The notes: generated from the sequence alone by a model not told the origin. A DNA stretch of 64,000 nt from Brevibacillus_D fluminis_A (GCF_052072235.1 NZ_CM125436.1:310001-374000), one strand, 5' to 3'. Shown: positions 33,857-41,804, numbered from the stretch's first letter. Made by a program: numbers and translations.

Positions 33857-34289
33857 GTTATTACCTCCCTTCGGTTGAGTATTTCTAAAATTTTGAAAGT
33901 AATGTAAAACTAATTTACCCCTTACATCGAGGGTGGTGTCAGCGACGCTGGTAGGGATCCTGCCAATATTTCGTTGGCGGGACCCCAGCTACAAAAGCGA
34001 GCACGTCCCCGGCGATTTACCCTCCCTGTTCCATTGATTGGCGGGAGCATTTACAACAGAGTCTCCAGGAATGTATTGAAGAGCATGTCTTAAGGGAAGG
34101 CGGGACCGTCAGAAAGACTTTGGAAATAAGGTTTTTTCGTGTATATATCCTTAACTTAACTATGGATATATGCGTCTCCCCTCCAGTAAGGATCAGTTGC
34201 ATTTTTAGGTATCATGTACATTTTTTCTGACGGAAGCCATTACTTATGAATCGAAAATCGTTATCATGGATACAATGTTGGCGCGTAAG
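33857..34289. other. Intergenic region with a hairpin and a Fis-type HTH scrap
   Basis: A long imperfect hairpin lies at about 33941-33991 (GCTGG...CCAGC with inner GCCAA/TTGGC). At about 34025-34130 the plus strand encodes WREHLQQSLQECIEEH followed by VLREGGTVRKTLEI, resembling the C-terminal Fis-like DNA-binding region of sigma-54-dependent activators, without the preceding AAA domain. I see no intact gene. Confidence 0.35.
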
Positions 34290-34326
34290 AATTTGCCCAC
34301 CTTGAAATGATCGCGACCATGGTTTA

Positions 34327-35288
34327 TAAACACACAAAGAATGAATATAGTAGCTCGTCTGTCAATCACCATACCCTTCTAGGGCTTTTAGAGGCTGGTG
34401 CAAACGGTAACTATACCTTCTATAGAAAAGAAAGACAGGTGATCTTACAAATGGAATTAAAAATTGAGACTGTTGATGAATTTATTGTTTTAGGAGTACC
34501 AGCTGAACGTGATGGTCAAGTGAATTCTATTTTATGGGCCTATCCATATGTGAAAAACCCTGATCACACTTATTATGTCTACGATACAGGTTCTACGATT
34601 TGCGGAAAAATGGTATCGAATGCAAGTGTTCCACCCGATGGATGCCAGTTTATCACAATACCCAAAGGAACGTATGCCGTATATCATGAAGATGATAGCC
34701 AGCATATAAGAGACATGTTGGCAAAAACCCACTATAAAGTATCAAGACAATTTCATTATTGGCTTACATTTGTCCAAAACCACACCATGCAAACGTTTAT
34801 ATACATGCCAGTCGATTACAGCGAAGACCTTGTCAACATTACCAAGCTTCCTCACTTGCCACAAAAGGAATCAACTTCAGTAAGAGATGCGTACATCCGC
34901 GCTTTTTTTGACACAGATAGTGAGGACTACCGTAAACACCATTTTCAACTATATTGGAATCAGGGAGTTGGCTATCTTTGGGGCTTCCTGAAAAGTCCAT
35001 TCACCTCAGTTCATCTTGAGGATGTGAAGCAATTTTTACAGCAAAAAGAGAAGGTATTGTTCTTCTGGGATAGTCCTAGCCACATTGGAACAGAGGTTAG
35101 CCGGAAGTATGTCTATCAAATGCAACCCCAAAACCTGCTGAACCACTATGAACGATTTACAGACGATTTATACATTTTTGATGAGACACTCACATGGACC
35201 GCCGTTATCTCTCATGAATCGAATGCCGACGGTTTCCGTTGCAGGATCGTAGAAAGCCCGTAGTTAATAAAAAAATACACAGCTACAC
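34327..35288 (+). mobile_element. 962-bp insert flanked by a 7-bp duplication
   Basis: The insert interrupts a cotJC relic exactly between two copies of TGGTTTA, as a transposition event would leave. I find no transposase and no clear terminal inverted repeats (left end TAAACACACAAAG, right end CACAGCTACAC). Its only gene encodes a GyrI-like effector-binding protein. It could be cargo of a non-autonomous element or the product of an illegitimate recombination. Confidence 0.5.
34451..35263 (+). CDS. GyrI-like/AraC-effector-binding-domain protein
   Basis: This 270-residue protein has a GyrI-like small-molecule-binding domain in about residues 1-125, including FIVLGVPAER and the signature FITIPKGTYAVYHE. 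The second half is a tryptophan-rich domain I do not recognise (WNQGVGYLWGFLKSPFTS, then FFWDSPSHIGTE). There is no DNA-binding domain; an open frame upstream fuses it to the cotJC relic, but AGGTGATC seven bases before the ATG marks this start. AT-rich, likely acquired. Confidence 0.75.
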   Translation: MELKIETVDEFIVLGVPAERDGQVNSILWAYPYVKNPDHTYYVYDTGSTICGKMVSNASVPPDGCQFITIPKGTYAVYHEDDSQHIRDMLAKTHYKVSRQFHYWLTFVQNHTMQTFIYMPVDYSEDLVNITKLPHLPQKESTSVRDAYIRAFFDTDSEDYRKHHFQLYWNQGVGYLWGFLKSPFTSVHLEDVKQFLQQKEKVLFFWDSPSHIGTEVSRKYVYQMQPQNLLNHYERFTDDLYIFDETLTWTAVISHESNADGFRCRIVESP

Positions 35289-35637
35289 TGGTTTACAAGC
35301 TCACCAAAGACGCGACGCCGGAAGACATGGAAGCAGCGGGCTTGGGTGCACACTACGCCAATCATGACAAGCGCTGTTTTACGAAAATGCCGCAGGGGTG
35401 CCATGGACGGCTGCCTATATTGCGTCAAAAGGCGATCCGATCGCCGATTTGTATGAAGACATCGCCGCCGAAGAAAAAGCGCGGGCGACGTATCAATGGC
35501 TGATCGATATGACGGATGATGTCGATTTGCAGGATAGTTTGAAATTTTTGCGCCAGCGGGAGATTATTCATGCGCAGCGGTTTAGTGAGGCTGTAGAGAT
35601 TTTGAAGGAAGAGCAGGGGAGACAGAAGTTTTTTTAG

Positions 35638-35967
35638 GATGCATGGAAAAGGAGCCTGTGGCTCTCAGGCTGTCGGGCGTCCGAGCTGGGCAAAGTGTCG
35701 CAGCTGATTTGGCGCGTTCCAGCCAGTTACACAGGTTCACATAGCGCTCTTTCCAAACGGAGGGGGCGTTTTTTCATGGGAAGACACTGAGGCAGCACCC
35801 TGCAAACTGTTGTTCATAATTTGTTCAATGTTGAATGCTACATTGAATATTGGGGAAATAAGAGACTATATGAGTAAGTAGGATCGAGATTCTACAGTTG
35901 ATGGAACGCCGTGTGCGATGAAAGTCGCCCGCACGGTGTAGGCTCGTTATAAGCTCGGAAGGGATAA
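35638..35967. other. Gene-free stretch with terminator-like hairpin and intron scrap
   Basis: A decayed copy of the cotJC terminator comes first. A hairpin with TCTTTCC/GGAGGGGGCG and six Ts lies at about 35742-35774. The group II intron fragment (35905-35945) has its own entry. No gene is visible. Confidence 0.5.
35905..35945 (+). mobile_element. Group II intron fragment
   Basis: GCCGTGTGCGATGAAAGTCG followed by CCCGCACGGTGTAGG matches the hairpin that precedes the reverse-transcriptase gene in bacterial group II introns (usual form GTGTGCGATGAAAGTCGCACGCACGG). No intron-encoded protein and no catalytic domain V are found nearby, so only a scrap remains. Confidence 0.65.
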
Positions 35968-36246
35968 GACGAGAATAGCAATATTTCGAACGCACCAAAT
36001 TTGTCGCCTTCAACATATTCGCCTACTCAGCTTGTACTAACTTTTACAGATAACGAGCAGTGGAGATACAGTATTACCGCCATAAAAATTGATGGCCAGT
36101 TTGTACTGAATGTTAGTGATATATTCACCGCTGGGCAGATATCGATCACCTTGCCGCAACCGCCAACTCCGGGAAACCATGTAGTTGTCATAGAAGCACT
36201 TGGTTATGCTGATGTTACTGTAAATGCTACATACAATGGTTTGTAG
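35968..36246 (+). pseudogene. Headless C-terminal fragment of a beta-rich protein
   Basis: The frame is open from 35968 immediately after the intron scrap and encodes about 92 residues with no good start codon or ribosome binding site (a TTG at 36001 is the first option). The sequence ends with VIEALGYADVTVNATYNGL and looks like a beta-sandwich domain of a surface or toxin protein. Its 5' part is missing. I do not recognise the family. Confidence 0.5.
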
Positions 36247-36458
36247 TAGATAAAAGAGGAGCTGCAGCCGCGGCTCTTCTTTCTTTTTACACCATGACCA
36301 GAGTTGCCATGTGCCGAGTATGTTCCACTCGCAGATGATGAAACAAGGTGTCGTTGGCAGATTTGTAATGACTGCCAGTTTGTTTACACCGAGCGCCAAG
36401 GAGTATGCCCGAGGGTTTGGAAATGAATTGATGGAGTATCAAGTGTAAATGTAAAAAC

Positions 36459-36500
36459 CGGCAACCACCCAATTCACGGATGAAGAGGGTGGTTGCCAAT
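36459..36500. terminator. Bidirectional terminator
   Basis: GGCAACCACCC and GGGTGGTTGCC form an eleven-bp stem with AAAACC / AATTTTT flanks. It closes the minus-strand gene at 36519. Confidence 0.85.
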
Positions 36501-36518
36501 TTTTCACAAGAACTTATT

Positions 36519-37064
36519 TTACTTCAATAAATTCGACAGTTGCTGCTTGAGAGAGTCCACTTGTTTTCCGAGTGCATCTATTTGACTTTTTAGTGCTCTG
36601 AGTTCAGAAACTTTTATTGTAATTTTATCATCATTTGGGTTGAATAAATTTACAAATGCAAGAGGTGAGCTAAGGAAAGATTCCCATTTGCCAAGTTTGT
36701 CACTGTTTTTTCCGAAATTGAATGTGTATGAACCTGTGTTTTTATAGGTTGGAGATTCCAACGGAGTTTCCATCAACTGTTTAAACGTACGATGTGACAA
36801 AATGATATACCGAGTCGGTTCCGGCTCAATTAAAGCAAAAACATAATAGCGAGTGGAGTCATCCTCTCCGAATTCCGACTCCTTAATGGTAAAAGAATAT
36901 CCGGTAGCAGATGTATGTTTGCTGTATTTAAGCACGTACTCAAACTCAACATTTCCATCGGTAATTTTAACGATTTTCGAATTATCCACCAAATTAATCC
37001 CCTGTGCCCGTAACACTTCAGCGAAATCGTCACGAACCTTGCGCGAAATATCAATCGTGCTCAT
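36519..37064 (-). CDS. Hypothetical protein with C-terminal coiled coil
   Basis: I do not recognise this 181-residue protein. Residues 1-145 look globular (MSTIDISRKVRDDFAEVLRAQ, then YKNTGSYTFNFGK), and residues 150-181 form a coiled coil of heptads (ELRALKSQIDALGKQVDSLK). AAGGAAGG precedes the start region; the ATG at 37064 or the TTG at 37073 may be used. It is AT-rich and isolated in the accessory stretch. Confidence 0.7.
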   Translation of the reverse strand: MSTIDISRKVRDDFAEVLRAQGINLVDNSKIVKITDGNVEFEYVLKYSKHTSATGYSFTIKESEFGEDDSTRYYVFALIEPEPTRYIILSHRTFKQLMETPLESPTYKNTGSYTFNFGKNSDKLGKWESFLSSPLAFVNLFNPNDDKITIKVSELRALKSQIDALGKQVDSLKQQLSNLLK

Positions 37065-37346
37065 TAAGATCAACTACCTTCCTTTTGTGTAATTATTAAA
37101 ACCCCTATATAAAATATAAATCATCAAGGTATTATCTGTCAACCAAATTGTTATCCCTCTTCACGTACACAGATAAGTTTCGCGATTTCGTTCGTACCCA
37201 TGATTGGAAAAATGCTAAAACACATGATTGATTGCCAATGTAAAAAGCCCTCCTCGATGGAAGGGCGTTTCTTGTAGTGGATGTAAAAGCAATACATGTA
37301 TATTTTTGTAAATGTGCTTGTCTTATTCACCGATAACTATAGTGTG

Positions 37347-37468
37347 CTGAGGAATTTGCCCACTTTGAAATGATCGCGACGATGCTTTACAAGCTCACCA
37401 AAGACGCGACGCCAGAAGACAGGGAAGCGGCGGGCGACGTATCCATGGCTGGACGAGCAGTTTTTTAG
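37347..37468 (+). pseudogene. cotJC relic 2
   Basis: The homology to cotJC starts at CTGAGGAATTTGCC, runs through MIATMLYKLTKDATPED, then jumps to CGACGTATCCATGGCTGGACGA at a shared GCGGGC, then to the terminal TTTTTTAG. The two internal losses remove most of the gene; the join at a direct repeat suggests slippage. The decayed terminator follows. It lies directly in front of the arsenic operon promoter. Confidence 0.8.
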
Positions 37469-37521
37469 GAAACATGGAAAGGGAGCTAGGTGGCTCTCTT
37501 TTATTATGGATTCATCTTTTG

Positions 37522-37576
37522 TTTACACAATCTATGCAATTTACTATAATAATATAGCCATATGACTATATTATTA
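37522..37576 (+). promoter_or_regulatory. ars promoter overlapped by an ArsR palindrome
   Basis: TTTACA (37522-37527) and TATAAT (37545-37550) are 17 bases apart. A perfect inverted repeat TAATAATATAG / CTATATTATTA with an 8-base centre (37547-37576) overlaps the -10 element. The position fits repression by the ArsR protein encoded next, released by arsenite or antimonite. Confidence 0.85.
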
Positions 37577-37604
37577 TTTTGGAAGTGAGGAGGGAGTTCT
37601 CAAT

Positions 37605-37928
37605 ATGGAATTTACGAAATTAGCGAATGCCTTAAAAGCACTTGGCGATCCGACGCGGTTAAAAATCATTGCTCTGTTGAACATGCGTGATTGGTGTGTT
37701 TGCGAGTTCGTGCCGATCTTCGGCATATCTCAGCCATCCATTTCAAAACACATGAGTCGGTTGAAAAGCGAGAACCTGGTCACTGAGCAAAGAAAAGGAC
37801 AATGGGTTGTTTATTCGTTGAATCGAAAACAGTTTGAGGAGATCGGATATTCACTTCGTCATCTCCCGGATTTTTCAGCTGACATAAAGAAATTAGAGGA
37901 GCAAGGGTTGCTCGTGACATGTGAGTAG
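37605..37928 (+). CDS. arsR: ArsR-family arsenical repressor
   Basis: This 107-residue winged-helix repressor has the metalloid-binding pair Cys31 and Cys33 in WCVCEF, at the start of the recognition region where ArsR proteins carry CVC. The helix-turn-helix follows (GISQPSISKHMSRLKSENLV). The promoter palindrome upstream is its probable operator. Its stop lies 17 bases before the acr3 start. Confidence 0.93.
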   Translation: MEFTKLANALKALGDPTRLKIIALLNMRDWCVCEFVPIFGISQPSISKHMSRLKSENLVTEQRKGQWVVYSLNRKQFEEIGYSLRHLPDFSADIKKLEEQGLLVTCE

Positions 37929-37944
37929 AAGGGAGTGTTCAATC

Positions 37945-39000
37945 GTGAGTGAAAAAGTTGGGAAGCGGTTATCTTTTCTCGATCGTTATTTGACGTTGTG
38001 GATTTTCGTAGCAATGGCCGTGGGGATTGGGGCAGGCTTTCTTTTTCCAGGTCTCGTGACTACGCTTGAAGGATATCAAACGGGGACCACTTCGATTCCA
38101 ATCGCAATCGGATTGATTCTGATGATGTATCCGCCATTAGCAAAGGTACGATACGAGGAATTGGGAAAAGTATTTCGAGACGTGAAAATATTGGGATTAT
38201 CCCTCGTTCAAAACTGGGTGATCGGCCCGATTCTTATGTTTGTTTTGGCAATTGTATTTTTAAAGGGTTATCCGGAATATATGGTAGGGCTCATCATGAT
38301 TGGATTGGCTCGCTGCATCGCAATGGTTATCGTGTGGAATGACCTCTGCAAAGGTGATAGTGAATATGCGGCTGGTCTGGTCGCGTTCAATTCCATCTTC
38401 CAAGTGTTGTTTTACTCGGTTTACACCTATGTATTCATCACGGTTTTGCCTGACTGGTTTGGGCTGCAAGGGATGGTGGTTGACATCGCTATACAAGAGG
38501 TTGCAAAGAGTGTGTTCATTTATTTGGGCATCCCGTTCCTTGCGGGGATGATTACACGTTATTCGCTTGTGAAAATGAAAGGGCGCGATTGGTATGAGAA
38601 AGTGTTTCTCCCCAAAATCAGCCCGATTACGCTAGCGGCGCTCTTATTTACGATCATCGTAATGTTCTCGTTAAAAGGGGAAGTCATTGTCGCATTGCCG
38701 CTTGATGTAATTCGAATCGCCATTCCGTTGCTTATTTACTTTGTGGTCATGTTCTTGGTTTCGTTTCTTATGGGGAAAAAAGCAGGAGCGAGCTATTCCG
38801 TTACTTCCACACTGGCTTTTACGGCTGCGAGCAATAACTTTGAGTTAGCGATTGCGGTAGCAGTCGGAGTCTTCGGGATTCATTCGGGAGCTGCTTTCGC
38901 GGCGGTTATCGGGCCATTAGTGGAGGTCCCGGTCATGATTGCTTTCGTGAATATCGCTTTGTGGTTCCAAAGGAAATACTTTCAAAAAACTGTCTCGTAA
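37945..39000 (+). CDS. acr3: Arsenite efflux transporter ACR3
   Basis: This 351-residue membrane protein has about ten membrane segments and the ACR3 signature GLARCIAMVIVWNDL with the essential Cys124. It exports arsenite using the proton gradient. GTG at 37945 lies nine bases after AAGGGAG; the in-frame GTG at 37921 lies within the arsR end and is not preferred. It is followed by arsC after 14 bases. Confidence 0.95.
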   Translation: MSEKVGKRLSFLDRYLTLWIFVAMAVGIGAGFLFPGLVTTLEGYQTGTTSIPIAIGLILMMYPPLAKVRYEELGKVFRDVKILGLSLVQNWVIGPILMFVLAIVFLKGYPEYMVGLIMIGLARCIAMVIVWNDLCKGDSEYAAGLVAFNSIFQVLFYSVYTYVFITVLPDWFGLQGMVVDIAIQEVAKSVFIYLGIPFLAGMITRYSLVKMKGRDWYEKVFLPKISPITLAALLFTIIVMFSLKGEVIVALPLDVIRIAIPLLIYFVVMFLVSFLMGKKAGASYSVTSTLAFTAASNNFELAIAVAVGVFGIHSGAAFAAVIGPLVEVPVMIAFVNIALWFQRKYFQKTVS

Positions 39001-39014
39001 AAAGGAGAATGAAC

Positions 39015-39440
39015 ATGGAGAAGAAACCGCTCGTCTATTTTCTTTGCACAGGTAACTCATGCAGAAGTCAAATTGCAGATGGATTCTTACAGGCTCTCGG
39101 ATCGGACAAGTATGAAGTGAAGAGTGCCGGCCTTGAGGCGCATGGATTAAATCCACGTGCCGTACAGGTCATGAAAGAAGCCGGCGTTGACATTAGCTCG
39201 CATACATCGGATGTGATTGATCCAGAGATATTGAATCGCGCCGACTATGTCATTACACTCTGCGGTCATGCGGATGAGCAGTGCCCGCTCATACCAAATA
39301 AAAACGTAGTGAAATGGCACTGGGGATTCGACGATCCAGCAAAGGCAACGGGGACCGAAGAAGAAATAATGGCGAGCTTCCGAAGCGTTCGTGACTCCAT
39401 AAAAACGAGAATTGAAGTTTTTCTAAAAAACGGCAAATAA
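39015..39440 (+). CDS. arsC: Arsenate reductase, thioredoxin-coupled
   Basis: This 141-residue enzyme reduces arsenate to arsenite for export. It has the low-molecular-weight phosphatase loop CTGNSCRSQ (Cys11, phosphate-binding) and the redox pair Cys83 and Cys90 in LCGHADEQC. AAAGGAG lies eight bases before the chosen ATG at 39015. It completes the arsR-acr3-arsC transcript. Confidence 0.95.
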   Translation: MEKKPLVYFLCTGNSCRSQIADGFLQALGSDKYEVKSAGLEAHGLNPRAVQVMKEAGVDISSHTSDVIDPEILNRADYVITLCGHADEQCPLIPNKNVVKWHWGFDDPAKATGTEEEIMASFRSVRDSIKTRIEVFLKNGK

Positions 39441-39445
39441 ATTCT

Positions 39446-39520
39446 ATCAAAAAAAATTGATGTTTACCGTTGCAATTGGATAAAATAGGTGATACACTTT
39501 GATCATCAAAAAAAGTTGAT
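39446..39520. promoter_or_regulatory. Two ATCAA-N6-TTGAT palindromes before the second arsR
   Basis: Sites at 39446-39461 and 39505-39520 read ATCAA-N6-TTGAT, the form of known ArsR operators in Bacillus. The second ends next to the GGAGGTGATC ribosome binding site. Two more identical-type sites lie at 39879-39894 and 39901-39916. Confidence 0.85.
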
Positions 39521-39535
39521 GGAGGTGATCTCACG

Positions 39536-39862
39536 TTGAAGGAACTACCGATTGTCAACAATATCGATGACACGCTCGAGATGTATGAAGCAAAGTTCAA
39601 AGCCTTGGCGGATAAGAAAAGGTTACAGATCATGTACGAACTTACACAGCGTGGAAAGACATGCGTCTGTGATCTGGCCGAATCAATTGACATGGCTCAA
39701 TCCAAATTGTCTTACCATCTGAAGATACTGTTAGATGCAAACCTCTTAAAAAAAGAAACCGAGGCAACGATGAATTACTATCAGCTCAATCATAAAGAGG
39801 TCAACCATCTGTTATCTGAGGAGCTTTGTTGTCTGTTCAGGTCTGAAAACAATTGCTGCTAA
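39536..39862 (+). CDS. Second ArsR-family repressor
   Basis: This 108-residue ArsR protein has the metalloid-binding CVC (Cys43 and Cys45 in KTCVCDL) and the winged helix (DMAQSKLSYHLKILLDANLL). Its tail adds EELCCLF and a final NNCC, giving four extra cysteines. It starts with TTG behind GGAGGTGATC. It is unlike the first ArsR in sequence and has a different operator type, so the two halves of the island are separately controlled. Confidence 0.9.
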   Translation: MKELPIVNNIDDTLEMYEAKFKALADKKRLQIMYELTQRGKTCVCDLAESIDMAQSKLSYHLKILLDANLLKKETEATMNYYQLNHKEVNHLLSEELCCLFRSENNCC

Positions 39863-39878
39863 TTTTTTTCATCACTTC

Positions 39879-39916
39879 ATCAATTTTTTTTGATTTAAAC
39901 ATCAAAATATATTGAT
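39879..39916. promoter_or_regulatory. Two ATCAA-N6-TTGAT palindromes before arsI
   Basis: Sites at 39879-39894 and 39901-39916 are separated by six bases. They match the pair upstream of the second arsR, so that repressor probably controls both genes. Confidence 0.85.
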
Positions 39917-39932
39917 ATTAGGGGGCATTTTA

Positions 39933-40397
39933 ATGAAATATGCACATGTAGGTCTTAATGTTACCAATCTGGAAAAGTCAGTTGAGTTTTACAGCAAATT
40001 ATTCGGAGCAGAGCCTGTTAAGGTAAAGCAAGACTATGCAAAGTTCCTTCTGGAGAAACCGGGGTTAAACTTCACGCTAAACCTTTGTGATGGGGTGAGT
40101 GGTAATCAAGTTGGGCATTTTGGAATTCAGGTAGAAAGTACAGATGAGGTTATCGCGCATAAAAACAGACTTGAACAAAATGGGATTCTTTCCATGTACG
40201 ATGAAATGAACACCACATGTTGCTACGCCCTTCAGGATAAATTCTGGATTCACGATCCGGATGGGAACGAGTGGGAGTTTTTTTACACAAAAGCAGATAC
40301 GGATGTTCACGGTGAAAAAGATTCTGCCTGCTGTGTTCCCGATCCCAGTGAAGTTTCCGAAACGGTAACAGAAAGCAAAGACTGCTGCACGAAATAA
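39933..40397 (+). CDS. arsI: ArsI-type C-As lyase (glyoxalase/dioxygenase fold)
   Basis: This 154-residue protein is a vicinal-oxygen-chelate dioxygenase that demethylates trivalent organoarsenicals such as methylarsenite. The ferrous ligands His5, His62 and Glu115 and the substrate-binding Cys96-Cys97 pair are all at the positions described for ArsI. The C-terminal extension has further Cys pairs (SACCVP, KDCCTK). ATG at 39933 lies seven bases after AGGGGGC. Paired palindromes upstream place it under the second ArsR. Confidence 0.92.
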   Translation: MKYAHVGLNVTNLEKSVEFYSKLFGAEPVKVKQDYAKFLLEKPGLNFTLNLCDGVSGNQVGHFGIQVESTDEVIAHKNRLEQNGILSMYDEMNTTCCYALQDKFWIHDPDGNEWEFFYTKADTDVHGEKDSACCVPDPSEVSETVTESKDCCTK

Positions 40398-40414
40398 CAA
40401 AGAGGGTGAAGATT

Positions 40415-40588
40415 ATGTATGACAGTTTGTATGTTGAAGAATTTCGTATGAGGCAAAAACAAGACCGGTTGGAAAAGCAGTTACGTCAATCGTGGATGTG
40501 GGCGTTTAACGTTGAACAAAGCGAGAAGCATGTCCAAGTATCGACGACGGCAATTGATTGCCAGCATACATGCTGCCCGGCAACGTAA
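40415..40588 (+). CDS. Small Cys-tailed protein of the ars island
   Basis: I do not recognise this 57-residue protein. It is a charged amphipathic helix (about residues 5-38, EEFRMRQKQDRLEKQLRQSW) followed by a tail IDCQHTCCPAT with Cys49, His51, Cys53 and Cys54. GAGGGTGA precedes the ATG at 40415 and it starts 17 bases after arsI, so it is co-transcribed. The clustered thiols suggest binding of arsenite or another soft metal, which is inference. A longer GTG start at 40406 is possible. Confidence 0.75.
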   Translation: MYDSLYVEEFRMRQKQDRLEKQLRQSWMWAFNVEQSEKHVQVSTTAIDCQHTCCPAT

Positions 40589-40981
40589 GGAATCAGCTGA
40601 TTTTCCTTAGGGGTAATTGGTTTTTGTCGAATAATGTCCATTCCTTTCGCTTGTTGTAAAAAATGGAATGGCATATGCTTAAGGTACTTATTGGAAATGG
40701 GATAAGTGCTTTTGGCTAGAAGAAAAGCAAAGGGAAGATCCGATTGCCAACCAGTCGGGCTTCTCTTTATTTGCGTTTGACGGCACCACAACTTACAGAC
40801 AGCTGACGTCCCAATCAAAGGGGAGTCGGCTTTTTTTGCATATGATCCCTCCTCGAAATTCTGAGCAATCTCTCAGCTGATTGTTAGGAAACTATCATTC
40901 CGCTTTAAATCGTTTCTCAGATCGAAACGATATCATCATTCATGTAAAGACGACAACACATCGCCAAGGAGGATGAATAAG
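40589..40981. other. Intergenic region with terminator and palindromic operator
   Basis: A terminator-like hairpin AGCTGACGTCCC/GGGGAGTCGGCT with seven Ts lies at about 40800-40838. The palindrome ATCGTTTC-N7-GAAACGAT lies at 40909-40931, before the NlpC/P60 gene. I see no further gene. Confidence 0.6.
40909..40931. promoter_or_regulatory. Palindrome upstream of the NlpC/P60 gene
   Basis: ATCGTTTC (40909-40916) and GAAACGAT (40924-40931) are exact inverted repeats around seven bases, 51 bases before the start codon. It is likely an operator for an unknown regulator. Confidence 0.6.
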
Positions 40982-41635
40982 ATGATGAAGCTCGGATGGA
41001 AAATGAACGCAGCAGTGGCGGTACTGATGTGCAGTTCGCTTTTGGTAGGGGGACAAGCACACGCAGCTACGTACAGTCATCACCATGGCCATCACAAACA
41101 TCAGGCACTTGGGCATGCAAAGTGGGGAAACTCTAACGGAAGTGCTTCGGATTCGATGCAGTCGTCCACATCAACGCCAGATACGAATACGCAGGCTGGT
41201 AACCATACAACGGCATCGCAGGGCAGCAATGCGGGCGAACAGGTGATCAAAGCAGGGGAAAAATATATGGGGACGCCGTATCAATACGGCTCAAGTCGTT
41301 CTGATAAAAGTACAATGGACTGCTCTGAATTCGTCATGTGGGCATTCAAAGAAGGAGCTGGAATCGATTTAGGGCGCGGAGGCGCAAGATCGGAATACAA
41401 AAAGGTGACTCCGATTTCGCGAAACGATTTGCAAGTGGGCGACCTGGTCTTTTTCTCCACACGAGCCACAATGAAATACAGCCCTGGCTCGATTAATCGA
41501 ATTGGACATGTGGGCATCTACGCCGGTAACAACAAAGTGCTTCACACGTATGGAAAAGGTGGCGTAACGTACAGCAACATGTCTGGCGGATGGTGGGACA
41601 CGCATTTCGTTGCAGCGGGCCGTGTCTTGAACTAA
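40982..41635 (+). CDS. Secreted NlpC/P60 peptidoglycan hydrolase
   Basis: This 217-residue protein has a signal peptide (about 1-29, ending in QAHAA), a His-rich then Ser/Thr-rich linker (about 30-85) and a C-terminal NlpC/P60 (C40) domain. The catalytic Cys114 (TMDCSEFV), His176 (RIGHVGIY) and a polar third residue His188 (LHTYGKG) are in place. Such enzymes cut peptide stems of peptidoglycan. No LysM or SH3 wall-binding domain is present. AAGGAGG lies nine bases before the ATG at 40982. Confidence 0.92.
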   Translation: MMKLGWKMNAAVAVLMCSSLLVGGQAHAATYSHHHGHHKHQALGHAKWGNSNGSASDSMQSSTSTPDTNTQAGNHTTASQGSNAGEQVIKAGEKYMGTPYQYGSSRSDKSTMDCSEFVMWAFKEGAGIDLGRGGARSEYKKVTPISRNDLQVGDLVFFSTRATMKYSPGSINRIGHVGIYAGNNKVLHTYGKGGVTYSNMSGGWWDTHFVAAGRVLN

Positions 41636-41653
41636 TGCATTCGTCATTCATAG

Positions 41654-41692
41654 GAGAACCGTTGGCAGTCAATGAGCCAGCGGTTTTCTCAC
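41654..41692 (+). terminator. Terminator after the NlpC/P60 gene
   Basis: GAGAACCG-TTGGC and GCCA-GCGGTTTTCTC form a stem with a nine-base loop. Confidence 0.7.
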
Positions 41693-41804
41693 GTGAATTA
41701 GGCAAACTTTTATCGCAATGCTAGTACAACCAACCATCCTTTTCCCACGGTTGTCGAATAGCATGAAGGAGATTCGGCAAAGAAACGAAAACGAGGGATG
41801 CGTG

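Larger units (their letters stand above)
34290..35637 (+). pseudogene. cotJC relic 1, split by an insertion
   Basis: The left piece (34290-34326) matches cotJC codons for EFAHLEMIATMVY. The right piece (35289-35637) resumes at the same point and runs to the cotJC stop, with one base missing near 35371 (GACAAGCGCTG for GACAAGGCGCTG). The 7-bp TGGTTTA occurs at both junctions (34320-34326, 35289-35295). The 5' third of the gene is absent. From 35398 an open frame of 79 residues remains identical to CotJC in its C-terminal half. Confidence 0.85.
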
